From positions 62,001 to 126,000 of the forward strand of contig NZ_BMWA01000016.1 of the NCBI RefSeq assembly GCF_014650995.1: a DNA stretch of 64,000 nucleotides, written 5' to 3'. The position numbers and the translations under genes are program-made. Every line of letters starts with the position of its first letter. Within the stretch, counting starts at the first letter, position 1. Shown one piece after another: positions 32,186 to 40,574 of this stretch. Below the pieces are notes generated by a model. It searched no databases and had not been told where the DNA came from. It saw nothing but the letters and a program-made list of their open reading frames with translations. The stretch is from Streptomyces viridiviolaceus. GTDB taxonomy: Bacteria; Actinomycetota; Actinomycetes; Streptomycetales; Streptomycetaceae.

Positions 32186-33285
32186 TGCGCGCGCACCTCT
32201 CACCCGCCATCGCCTACGATCCCGTCGCGGGGCTGCACACCCGTGAGATCTCCCACAGGCCCGCCGGACCGGGCGAGGTCGAGATCGACGTCCGCGCTGC
32301 CGGGGTGTGCCACTCCGACCTGCACATCCTGACCGGCGACTGGCCCAGCGACCGCCCCCTCGTACTCGGCCACGAGGCCGCCGGGGTGGTCACGACCGTG
32401 GGGGAGGGGGTCACCGGGCTGACAGCAGGCGACCACGTCGTGCTGTCCTGGTTCGCTCCCTGCCGCCGCTGCCGCAAGTGTCTGGCCGGAATGGCCTGGC
32501 TGTGTACGGGCACCCAGGCCGTCGCCAACACCCTGCCCGACGGCACGACACCGTTCACGGACGCCCAGGGCGAGGAGATCTGGCCCTACCTGGGGTTGGG
32601 CGCGTTCACGAACCGAGTGGTCGTCCCCGAGTCCGCCGCGGTCAAGGTCCCCGACGAGCTGCCTTTCGGCATCGGCGCCCTCCTGGGCTGCTCCATCTCC
32701 ACCGGCATCGGCGCGGTCATGAACACCGCTGGTGTCCGGCCCGGCGAATCCGCGGTCGTCGTCGGCGCCGGCGGGGTCGGACTGTCCGTGGTGATGGGCC
32801 TGCGTCTGGTGGGAGCCGATCCCATCATCGCCGTCGACCTCTCGTCCGAACGCCTCGACGCTGCCGAACGCTTCGGAGCCACCCACACCCTCGACGGCGC
32901 CGCGACCGACGTCGCCGCCTGGTGCCAGGACGAACTCGGCGGGGTCGACTACGCCTTCGAAGCCATCGGCAGCCCCAAGGTCATCGAGACGCTCCCGGCC
33001 ATGCTCACCTCCGGCGGCGCGGCCGTCCTGGTCGGCATGGCCCCCGCCGACGCGACAGGCGCGTTCAACCTCTTCGACCTCGCCGACCAGGGCAAGCGCA
33101 TCCTCGGCTGCAACTACGGCTCCAGCGTCGGCGCAATCGACATCCCCAAACTGGCCCGCCTCCATCTGGCCGGCCGACTGCCGCTGGACGAACTGATCGG
33201 CACGGTCCGCCCCCTGGAGGAGGCAGCTGCCGCCTTCGCGGATCTCGAATCAGCCGTCGGGACCCGTACCATTCTCGAACCGTAG
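32185..33285 (+). CDS. Zinc alcohol dehydrogenase (class III-like)
   Basis: A 366-aa MDR enzyme. Catalytic-zinc ligands are visible in AAGVCHSDLHILTGDWP (Cys) and VLGHEAAGVV (His-Glu). The structural zinc site is CRRCRKCLAGMAWLC with its four Cys. The NAD fingerprint is VVVGAGGVGLSVVMGLRLVG followed by ADPIIAVDLS, where the Asp favours NAD. It resembles class III and NDMA-dependent alcohol dehydrogenases. It overlaps the permease gene by one base and should oxidise an alcohol to the aldehyde used by the next gene. Confidence 0.92.
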   Translation: MRAHLSPAIAYDPVAGLHTREISHRPAGPGEVEIDVRAAGVCHSDLHILTGDWPSDRPLVLGHEAAGVVTTVGEGVTGLTAGDHVVLSWFAPCRRCRKCLAGMAWLCTGTQAVANTLPDGTTPFTDAQGEEIWPYLGLGAFTNRVVVPESAAVKVPDELPFGIGALLGCSISTGIGAVMNTAGVRPGESAVVVGAGGVGLSVVMGLRLVGADPIIAVDLSSERLDAAERFGATHTLDGAATDVAAWCQDELGGVDYAFEAIGSPKVIETLPAMLTSGGAAVLVGMAPADATGAFNLFDLADQGKRILGCNYGSSVGAIDIPKLARLHLAGRLPLDELIGTVRPLEEAAAAFADLESAVGTRTILEP

Positions 33286-33367
33286 ACCCCCTGGACACCG
33301 GCCCCACGACACACGTGTGCCGCGAGGCCGACCCCTGCCACCACACCCCGCACTTCCTGGAGACTTG

Positions 33368-34702
33368 ATGTACGCCGTGACCGACCCGTCCACCGGCAAG
33401 ACCACCGAAACCTACCCGACCGCCACCGACGCCGAGGTGGCAGCGGCCGTCGACGCCGCCCACACGGCCACCGCCTGGGGACGAGACAGCTCAGTGGCCG
33501 AGCGGGCCGCGCTCCTTCGCCGGCTCGGTGATCTGCATGCCCAGCACCGCGCCGAACTCGCGACCAGCATCGTGCGGGAGATGGGCAAGCCGCTCGAGGA
33601 AGCGGAGGGCGAGATCGACTTCTGCGTCGACATCTACCACTACTACGCCGACCACGCCGAGGAGTTCCTCGCCGACGAGGAACTCACCGTCACCTCCGGC
33701 CCCGGCCGCGCGGTCGTCCGGCGCAGCCCGGTCGGTGTCCTGCTCGGCATCATGCCGTGGAACTTCCCCGCCTACCAGGTCGCGAGGTTCGCGGCCCCGA
33801 ACCTCGCCCTGGGCAACACCATCGTCCTCAAGCACGCCCCGCAGTGCCCCGCGACCGCGGCGCTGCTGGAGCGCCTGTGCGCCGAGGCGGGCTTCCCCGC
33901 CGGCGCGTACGTCAACGTCTATGCCACCAACGAACAGATCGCCGAGGTGATCGCCGACCCCCGCGTCCAGGGGGTGTCCCTCACCGGCTCGGAACGGGCC
34001 GGCGCCGCCGTCGCCGAGATCGCCGGACGCCACCTGAAGAAGGTCGTCCTCGAACTCGGTGGCTCCGACCCGTTCATCGTGCTGTCGACCGACGACCTCG
34101 ACTCCGTCGTGGAGGCCGCCGTCGCCGCCCGCCTCGACAACACCGGCCAAGCCTGCAACGCCGCCAAGCGGTTCGTCGTCAGCTCCGATCTCTACGACAC
34201 ATTCGTGGAGAAGTTCACCGCCCAGCTGCTCGCCCGCCAGTCCGGGGCCCCGTTGTCCTCGGTCGCCGCGGCCGACACCCTCGCACGCCAGGTGGAGGCC
34301 GCCGTCGCGGAAGGCGCGACGTTGCACGCAGAGGGCGAACGCAACGGTGCCTACTTCCCCGCCGGTGTCCTCACCGGTCTCACCACCGAGCACGCCTCGG
34401 CACGCCAGGAGCTCTTCGGCCCGGTGGCCATGGTCTTCCGGGCGGCCGACGAGGAAGACGCCCTGCGGATCGCCAACGACACCCCGTACGGTCTCGGCTC
34501 CTACCTCTTCACCACGGATCCCGAACAGGCCGCGCGCGTCGCCGACCGCATCGAGGCCGGCATGGTCTTCGTCAACGGGGTGGGAGCCGAGGGAGCCGAG
34601 CTGCCCTTCGGCGGCATCAAGCGCTCAGGATTCGGCCGAGAGCTGGGCCGGCCGGGAATCGAGGAGTTCGTCAACAAGAAGCTCATCCGCACCGTCGCGT
34701 AG
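33368..34702 (+). CDS. NAD(P)-dependent aldehyde dehydrogenase (succinate-semialdehyde type)
   Basis: A 444-aa enzyme of normal length for the YneI/Sad branch. Clear family strings are GVLLGIMPWNFPAYQVARFA (about 126-145), the catalytic Glu in KKVVLELGGSDPFIV (about 225), the nucleophilic Cys in NTGQACNAAKRFVV (about 262), and ELFGPVAMVFRAADEEDALR near the end. The ATG at 33368 follows TGGAGAC, 82 bp after the alcohol dehydrogenase. The three genes form an import, alcohol oxidation, aldehyde oxidation module under the TetR protein; the substrate is inferred only in broad terms. Confidence 0.92.
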   Translation: MYAVTDPSTGKTTETYPTATDAEVAAAVDAAHTATAWGRDSSVAERAALLRRLGDLHAQHRAELATSIVREMGKPLEEAEGEIDFCVDIYHYYADHAEEFLADEELTVTSGPGRAVVRRSPVGVLLGIMPWNFPAYQVARFAAPNLALGNTIVLKHAPQCPATAALLERLCAEAGFPAGAYVNVYATNEQIAEVIADPRVQGVSLTGSERAGAAVAEIAGRHLKKVVLELGGSDPFIVLSTDDLDSVVEAAVAARLDNTGQACNAAKRFVVSSDLYDTFVEKFTAQLLARQSGAPLSSVAAADTLARQVEAAVAEGATLHAEGERNGAYFPAGVLTGLTTEHASARQELFGPVAMVFRAADEEDALRIANDTPYGLGSYLFTTDPEQAARVADRIEAGMVFVNGVGAEGAELPFGGIKRSGFGRELGRPGIEEFVNKKLIRTVA

Positions 34703-34977
34703 GCGCCGACGGGCCGGAGGGCCGAGACTGTCAGCATCCCGGAGTTCCCAGGCATTCGGGGTGCTGACACCCTCCGGCTGCGGCCGCTTCCGCCCGTGGC
34801 CCTGGCGGCAACCGCAGCGGCCGGGCGAGCCGCGACGGCCGGTGCCACCAGACCGCGCCACCGGGGCCACTCGCCGCATGACGCCGGGACTGCCGACCTC
34901 TGGCCGCGGACAACCCTGTCGCCGGGCTTCGGCGCTTGCGGCAGGATCAGGCAGATCGACATGGCAGGGAGAAACCA

Positions 34978-35403
34978 ATGATCACCGCCACCCAGGGAGT
35001 GAAGGTCACTTCGACATGCGCGACCTGTGATGGCGTGCTGGTCCGCGACGTCGGTCAGTTCATCGACCGGGGACGCCTGTCCTGGGGCGTCGAAGGGCGA
35101 TGCCGATTGTGCTCCGACGCGTGGTGCGAGATGGGCGAGGGCCCGGCTCCCGAGGAGATCAGGCAGGCACTGATGGCCGAGCACGGCACCACTCGGCTCC
35201 GCCTGGCGACCAGGGAGGCCGGTCTCGTCCCCGTGCTGCGGGCCCTGCGCGAGGTGTGCCACCTGTCGCTGGGGGAAGCCCGGCTGGCGGCCGCCGACCT
35301 GACCGGGGTCGGCCTGGTCGGCACGTCCGTGGAAATGGCGCACCTGGCGGAAGGGCTCCGCAAGCGGTCCGTCGCCACGACGCTCGTTCCGTCGCCCGCC
35401 TGA
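34978..35403 (+). CDS. Hypothetical protein with N-terminal Cys-pair zinc-ribbon-like motif
   Basis: A 141-aa protein, first half Cys-rich: TSTCATCDGVLVRD followed 26 residues later by RCRLCSDAWCEMG, spacing that could form a zinc ribbon. The second half is helical (RQALMAEHGTTRLRLATREA, HLSLGEARLAAADLTGVGLV), a pattern resembling the ribosomal L7/L12 C-terminal-like fold seen in some Streptomyces hypotheticals. CAGGGAG precedes the ATG. It stands 275 bp after the aldehyde dehydrogenase, and that gap shows no gene. No function is assigned. Confidence 0.75.
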   Translation: MITATQGVKVTSTCATCDGVLVRDVGQFIDRGRLSWGVEGRCRLCSDAWCEMGEGPAPEEIRQALMAEHGTTRLRLATREAGLVPVLRALREVCHLSLGEARLAAADLTGVGLVGTSVEMAHLAEGLRKRSVATTLVPSPA

Positions 35404-35673
35404 CCGCCCGCGAAGCGGCTCGGCCGGGTTGACAGACGGCCTCAGGAGTCGCCGGCACAGGACACCGTGCCCGGCAGCGACGGCTGGGGCTCTTTGACCG
35501 GGTCGTCCCCGTGAATGCGGGACTGCCGATACGGTTGGGCGAGCTTTCCTCGGTCATCTTTGTGAGAGCCATGAACGCGGTGGGCGTCCGCTCCCGCGTG
35601 CCGTCGAAGGCCCACGCGGCGCCGCGGATGAATTCGGTTGCGGTGGGTGCGGTGAGCCCGGTGAGGTAGTGCC

Positions 35674-36891
35674 ATGGAGCAGGCGTGGCGGACCGAGTCG
35701 GAACCAGTCCGCAGAGGCACGCCGCAACCGGCTCCGTGGCACAGGGCTGCGGTGCTCGCAGCCCTGATGCTGGCAGCCTTCACCTTCAACACCGCGGAGA
35801 ACCTGCCGATCGGTCTTCTGGACCGCATCGCTGAAAGCCTCCAGGTGTCCCTCTCGGCGGTCGGCCTGCTCGTCACCGGGTACGGCGTGACGGTCGCGGT
35901 CTCGTCCGTGCCGCTCGCCCACGTCATGCGGTCCGTGCCCCGGCGCCACGTCCTCACCGGGCTGCTGGCCGCGCTCGTCGCGTCCAGCCTGGTCGCGGCC
36001 CTGGCCACCTCGTACTGGCCCCTCCTCATGGCGCGGCTGCTCACCGCGCTCGCCCAGGCGCTGTTCTGGGCGGTGATGGGACCGGTCGCCGTGGGGCTGT
36101 TCGTTCCTGGGGTCCGCGGCCGTGTGATCGGGGCGCTGTCCGCCGCCGGCTCACTCGCTCTCGTCCTCGGTGTTCCGGCCGGGACCTGGCTGGGCCGGCG
36201 GAGCGACTGGCACGTGCCCGTCGCCATGCTGGCGGTTCTGGGGTTCGTCTCCCTGGTGACGATCGCCGTTCTCCTGCCGACCTCACCGCCGGAAGCAGAG
36301 CCCGCGGTCCACGGAACCCGTCCTGACGCCCGCCGGTTCAGGACCGTGCTGGCAGCCGGCACGCTTTCCGCGACGGGGGCGTTCTCGGGGTTCACCTACA
36401 TCGTGAAGTTCCTGGGCGACGTGAGCGGCTTCTCCCCGGCCGCCGTCAACGCCCTGCTCGTGGCTTTCGGCGTTGCATGTCTGGCCGGGGTCAGCATCAC
36501 CGGGGCGTTGCTGGACCGCTACCCACACTCCGCCATGACCGCCGCCGTCACCACACAGGCCGTGGGCATGCTGGGCCTGTACGCGGCAGGCGCCAACCCG
36601 GTGGCGGCGGTGGTGTTCCTGACACTGATGGGCGGTGCGCTCGGGCCGGTGTTCATGACGTCCCAGAACGCGATGCTGCAGTGCGCACCGGGCCGCACCG
36701 ACATCGCGCTGGCCGCGAACTCCGGTCTCTACAACGCCGGTATCGCGGCGGGCGCCGCGCTTGGGGGACTGGTCCTGCCACTCGCCGGCGCCCGGGGCAC
36801 TTTCCTTGTCGGAGGACTGCTGGCCGGCGGGGCCTGCACAGTGCTTCTCAGCGGGCATCTGCTCCGTTCCGGAGCGGCGTCCGCCAAGTAG
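35674..36891 (+). CDS. MFS transporter (DHA1, Cmx/AraJ-like)
   Basis: A 405-aa protein with 12 predicted helices. AFTFNTAENLPIGLLDRIAE in helix 1 and VGLLVTGYGVTVAVSSVPLA in helix 2 match the chloramphenicol-resistance / AraJ branch, as do RLLTALAQALFWAVMGPVAV in helix 4-5 and AGSLALVLGVPAGTWLGRRS (motif C region). Such proteins export drugs or sugars using the proton gradient. A GAGG-containing site precedes the ATG. No adjacent regulator; the 270 bp upstream show no gene. Confidence 0.88.
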   Translation: MEQAWRTESEPVRRGTPQPAPWHRAAVLAALMLAAFTFNTAENLPIGLLDRIAESLQVSLSAVGLLVTGYGVTVAVSSVPLAHVMRSVPRRHVLTGLLAALVASSLVAALATSYWPLLMARLLTALAQALFWAVMGPVAVGLFVPGVRGRVIGALSAAGSLALVLGVPAGTWLGRRSDWHVPVAMLAVLGFVSLVTIAVLLPTSPPEAEPAVHGTRPDARRFRTVLAAGTLSATGAFSGFTYIVKFLGDVSGFSPAAVNALLVAFGVACLAGVSITGALLDRYPHSAMTAAVTTQAVGMLGLYAAGANPVAAVVFLTLMGGALGPVFMTSQNAMLQCAPGRTDIALAANSGLYNAGIAAGAALGGLVLPLAGARGTFLVGGLLAGGACTVLLSGHLLRSGAASAK

Positions 36892-37317
36892 AGCACGGTC
36901 AGTGGCGGCCGGCGGTCGGCCACGGGTCCGGCGCCGCGATGGCCCTTCCGGAGCTTGTCCGACAGGTCGTCTGCCGGCCCGCGCTGACAGCGGTCCCCGG
37001 GATCGGGTTGTCCCCACCCCCATGTGGCGGCTCGCCGGATGGGCAGCGGCATCGGCGTGCGGCGATCGTGTGTACCGGAAGACCACTGCCGTGCGATTCC
37101 GTCCGGCGGCGGCCCAGGGCGAGGGCGGCTGAGTGGCCACCGGTCGCGGTGTGGCGTGTCAGTCGGCTCGCAGGAGCGCGCTGACTTTGCTTTCCGGCTC
37201 CCTGCATGCGGCACAGCCGGGGAACCTCGGCCTCGACACGCACGCCGACCGCCTTCCCCGACAGGTACTGGACGTACCGTCAGGTAATGGACATCGCTCG
37301 TACCTGAGAGGCAATCC
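36892..37317. other. 426 bp without a gene
   Basis: No convincing coding frame. The right end holds AGAGGCAATCC, the ribosome-binding region of the agmatinase fragment. Confidence 0.45.
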
Positions 37318-37605
37318 GTGCGCAACCCGCCCTTCACGATGTTCGGCCCCCCGATCACCTTCCTCGGCGTGGACGCGTGTGACCTCGATGATCCGGCCGG
37401 CTACGCCGACGCGGACGTCGTGATCCTCGGCGCGCCATTGGACGGAGGCACCACCTACCGATCCGGCGCACGCTTCGGGCCGTCGGCCGTCCGCCAGGCG
37501 TGTTATCTCCCGCAGAACGGCTCACGTCCCAGCCTCGCGCTACGGGTCGACGCCCTGAAGGACCTGAAGGTGTACGACGCCGGCGACGTCGCCCTCTATG
37601 CGCGA
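37318..37605 (+). pseudogene. Agmatinase/ureohydrolase N-terminal fragment
   Basis: From GTG 37318 the frame reads FTMFGPPITFLGVDACDLDD, VVILGAPLDGGTTYRSGARF and GPSAVRQACYLPQNGSRPSL, the unmistakable first ~90 residues of actinobacterial agmatinases, ending at KVYDAGDVALYA. The catalytic manganese ligands (the GxHS, DAHxD and SxDxD motifs) lie further on and are all absent. Homology breaks at about 37600 where a quinone oxidoreductase fragment begins, so a deletion joined two unrelated genes. Confidence 0.85.
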
Positions 37606-37621
37606 ACTGCCTCGTGGTATC

Positions 37622-37822
37622 AAGGTTTGTTACCCGGTGTTCCGTGACCACATCCCCACCCGCGAGGCGCTGCTGCGCCACAGCGCGGAGCTCTTCGACC
37701 TGGTACGGCAGGACCTCCTGCGTCCGGGCATCGGCCGACGCTACCCACTCAAGGATGCTGCCCAGGCCCACGTCGACATCGAGTCCCGGGCGACCAGCGG
37801 CAAGCTCTCGCTCTTTCCGTAG
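37622..37822 (+). pseudogene. Quinone oxidoreductase C-terminal fragment
   Basis: In the frame next to the agmatinase fragment: KVCYPVFRDHIPTREALLRH, SAELFDLVRQDLLRPGIGRR, YPLKDAAQAHVDIESRATSG and KLSLFP with a natural stop at 37822. This is the last ~65 residues of a QOR1-type NADPH:quinone reductase. The GroES-like and Rossmann domains are missing, consumed by the deletion that fused it to the agmatinase start. Confidence 0.85.
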
Positions 37823-38234
37823 CAAGAGGTGCCCGGTCCGCCCGTGAGGCCGTACCTACGGCTCCCGGATCGGCGCCCTCGCGCGCACCTCCGTACTCGG
37901 CCTCGAGGGGCCCGTCGCCGGCCGGCTGCGTCCTCGCCGGGACGGCCCCGCTGCCCCTGGCCGGCCGCCACTCGGCGCAACGAGCCCGCAGCGTTCAGTT
38001 GACCTGCAGCGGGGCAAGGTATCCGGCTCGCCCCGGCCCCGGCTCCAGTCGCAGCTGCCTGCCGCCGACGTGATCCTGGTAACCGGAGGTCCCGGACCGC
38101 ATCGACGGGAGCGCCACCCCGGGAACGGTCACCCGACCGACGGGAGCTTCCTCAACCCCGCCCTGCAGCCGGCCCGCACTCAGCCGCTGGCCGGGTACCC
38201 GTCCCCTGCCCACCCACCGAAGCAAGGAGCGACC
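37823..38234. other. 412 bp without a gene
   Basis: No coding frame with family character. It ends with AAGGAGCGACC, the ribosome-binding site of the aldo/keto reductase gene. Confidence 0.45.
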
Positions 38235-39231
38235 ATGCGGTACCGCAAGCTCGGCAGCTCGGACCTAGAGGTCTCGGAGATCTCGCTCGGGTCCTGGCTC
38301 ACCTACTCCGGCGGCATCGAGGCCGAGAAGACCCGCGCCTGTACCGAGGCGGCGTTCGACGCGGGCATCAACTTCTTCGACACCGCCAACGTCTACGGAC
38401 AGGGCGCCGCGGAGACGGCCTGGGGCGAGATCCTCTCGGCCCGCCCCCGCGACTCCTACGTCCTCGCCACCAAGGTCTACTTCCCGATGTCGGACGACCC
38501 TGCCGACCAGGGACTGTCCCCGGCGCAGATCGCCAAGCAGATCGACGCTTCACTCACCCGGCTGAAGACCGACTACGTCGACCTCTACCAGGCACACCGC
38601 TTCGACCCCGCCGTACCGATCGAGGACACCGTCGAGGCGTTCCAGAAGGTCGTCGAGCAGGGCAAGGCCCGCTACCTCGGCTTCAGCGAATGGACGCCCG
38701 AACAGATCCAGGCCGCGATCGACATCGCCGGACCCGACCTGTTCGTCTCCTCGCAGCCGCAGTACTCCATGCTGTGGCAGGCCCCCGAGGCCGAGGTCTT
38801 CGGCCTGTGCGCCGCCAACGGCATCTCCCAGATCGTCTGGTCCCCCCTGGCCCAGGGCGTGCTGACCGGCAAGTACAAGCCCGGACATCCCGTCCCGGAG
38901 GGCAGCCGGTTCGCCTCCGCCGACATGGCCGTCTCCCAGGACCTCGTCTACAGCGACGCGACCCTCGAGGCGGTCCAGCGCCTCGTCCCGATCGCCGAAG
39001 AGGCCGGGATGAGCATGCCCACCCTGGCCCTCGCCTGGATCCTGCGCCGCACCGAGGTCGCCTCGGCCATCACCGGCGCCTCCCGCCCCGAACAGGTCCA
39101 CAGCAACGCCGCCGCCTCCGGCGTGGAGCTGTCCGACGACCTGCTCTCTGCCGTCGACGAGGCCCTCGGAGACGCACCCCACCGAGCCCACCCTCGCCCC
39201 CGGCGCCCAGGCCGGCATCACGCACCGCTGA
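38235..39231 (+). pseudogene. Aldo/keto reductase (voltage-channel-beta-like), frameshifted near its 3' end
   Basis: Starts MRYRKLGSSDLEVSEISLGS and has the AKR catalytic set: NFFDTANVYG (Asp, Tyr), LATKVY (Lys) and DLYQAHRFDP (His), then QPQYSMLWQAPEAEVFGLCA and SAITGASRPEQVHSNAAASG, all in one frame to ALGDAP (39179). There a run of four C (39177-39180) shifts the frame. With three C the protein would continue TEPTLAPGAQAGITHR and stop at 39231, a normal family end at about 331 aa. As written it reads on through the next gene. All catalytic residues precede the shift. A sequencing error in the C run is the alternative. Confidence 0.75.
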
Positions 39232-39239
39232 TCCGGCAG

Positions 39240-39350
39240 TCCCGACAGGCCGTCGCGCCCGCCCGCGGAGGCGGCTACCGCCTGCTCGACACCGCCGCGG
39301 CCCACGAGAACCAGCGGTCCGTGGGCCGCGCCGTCGCCGTCGGTCGGCCT
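39240..39350 (+). pseudogene. Short remnant of a second aldo/keto reductase
   Basis: GGGYRLLDTAAAHENQRSVG followed by RAVAVG corresponds to the active-site Asp/Tyr region of 2,5-diketogluconate-reductase-type AKRs, with the catalytic Tyr replaced by His (AAAHEN for AAAYGN). About 35 residues are recognisable; the rest is gone. Confidence 0.55.
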
Positions 39351-39416
39351 TGCTCTCCACCCCCTCCACACAGGCACCCCCTCCACACCCGCACCACACT
39401 GATCGGAGAAGCCTCC

Positions 39417-40457
39417 ATGCGCGCCACCTTCCTGTACGCGGCCGGCGACGTCCGCGTCGAGGACGTCCCCGACTCCTCCCTCACACATCCCACCGACGCC
39501 CTGGTCCGCATCACCGCCTCGTGCATCTGCGGCAGCGACCTGTGGCCGTACGCCTCCAAGCCCGACGACGGACCGGTGCGGATGGGCCATGAGTTCATCG
39601 GCATCGTCGAGGACACCGGCCCGGAAGTGAGCACGGTCGAGCCGGGTGACCTGGTCGTTGCTCCCTTCGCCATCTCCGACAACACCTGCGAGTTCTGCCG
39701 CGAGGGCCTGCACACCTCCTGCGTACACGACCAGGCCGGCTTCTGGGACGGCCTGCCCGATGAGGGCGGCCAGGCCGAGGCCGTCCGCGTCCCGCTGGCC
39801 GACGGCACCCTCGTCAAGCTTCCCGTCGCCGCCGACTCGGCCCTCATGCCCTCCCTGCTCACCCTCTCCGACGTGTTCGGCACCGGCTACCACGCCGCCG
39901 TGGCGGGCGGCGTGAACGAGCGCACCAGCGTCACCGTGATCGGGGACGGTGCCGTCGGCCTGCTGGCGGTGCTGTCGGCCAGCCGTCTGGGCGCCGAGCG
40001 CATCATTCTCATGGGACGCCACCCGGCGCGCACCGACCTCGGCCGGCAGTTCGGGGCCACCGACGTCGTCTCCGCCCGCGGAGAGGAAGGCATCGAGGCG
40101 GTCCGCGAGCTGTCCGGCGGACACGGCACCCATGTAGTCATCGAAGCCGTCGGCGCCATGCCCGCCTACCAGCAGGCCGTCGGTGCCGTCCGCCCCGGCG
40201 GCGTCATCAGCCGTGTCGGCGTCCCCCAGTACGAAGACGCGCCCATCGGCTTCGGCAGCCTCTTCGGCCCGAATGTCCGCCTGGCCGGCGGACCCGCCCC
40301 GGTACGCGCCTACATCGAGGAGCTGATGCCCGCCATCCTCGACGGCAGCATCGAACCCGGGAAGGTCTTCGACACCACCACCGACCTCGACGGCGTACCC
40401 GGCGGCTACCGGGACATGGCCGACCGCAACAGCCTCAAGGTCCTCATCATCCCTTGA
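39417..40457 (+). CDS. Zinc-dependent alcohol dehydrogenase family protein
   Basis: A 346-aa MDR enzyme. Catalytic zinc residues are in ITASCICGSDLWPYAS (Cys) and RMGHEFIGIVED (His-Glu). In place of the usual four-Cys structural site the sequence is DNTCEFCREGLHTSCVHDQA, three Cys plus His. The NAD(P) fingerprint is VTVIGDGAVGLLAVLSASRL, followed by MGRHPARTDLGRQFGATDVV. It starts at an ATG behind ATCGGAGAAG, so it does not depend on the frameshifted upstream gene even though that frame runs into it. The substrate is unknown; relatives act on threonine, sorbitol or glutathione adducts. Confidence 0.88.
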   Translation: MRATFLYAAGDVRVEDVPDSSLTHPTDALVRITASCICGSDLWPYASKPDDGPVRMGHEFIGIVEDTGPEVSTVEPGDLVVAPFAISDNTCEFCREGLHTSCVHDQAGFWDGLPDEGGQAEAVRVPLADGTLVKLPVAADSALMPSLLTLSDVFGTGYHAAVAGGVNERTSVTVIGDGAVGLLAVLSASRLGAERIILMGRHPARTDLGRQFGATDVVSARGEEGIEAVRELSGGHGTHVVIEAVGAMPAYQQAVGAVRPGGVISRVGVPQYEDAPIGFGSLFGPNVRLAGGPAPVRAYIEELMPAILDGSIEPGKVFDTTTDLDGVPGGYRDMADRNSLKVLIIP

Positions 40458-40469
40458 GCCTCGCACCGG

Positions 40470-40505
40470 CGAGCGCCCGGACACGACGCGTCCCGGCCGC
40501 TCGCA
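40470..40505. terminator. Imperfect stem-loop between convergent genes
   Basis: GCGAGCGCCCGGAC (40470-40483) pairs with GTCCCGGCCGCTCGC (40491-40505) with one mismatch and one bulge. It lies between the rightward dehydrogenase and the leftward amidohydrolase and may terminate both. Confidence 0.5.
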
Positions 40506-40574
40506 CGCTTTCGAAGACCCGACGACGTCAAAGACCCGACGTCGAACGACAGAATCCCGGCCTGACGGGACGCG

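Noticed and set aside
38550..40484. 644-codon leftward frame opposite the reductase/dehydrogenase genes
   Set aside because: Antisense of two well-recognised enzyme genes; no motifs of its own.
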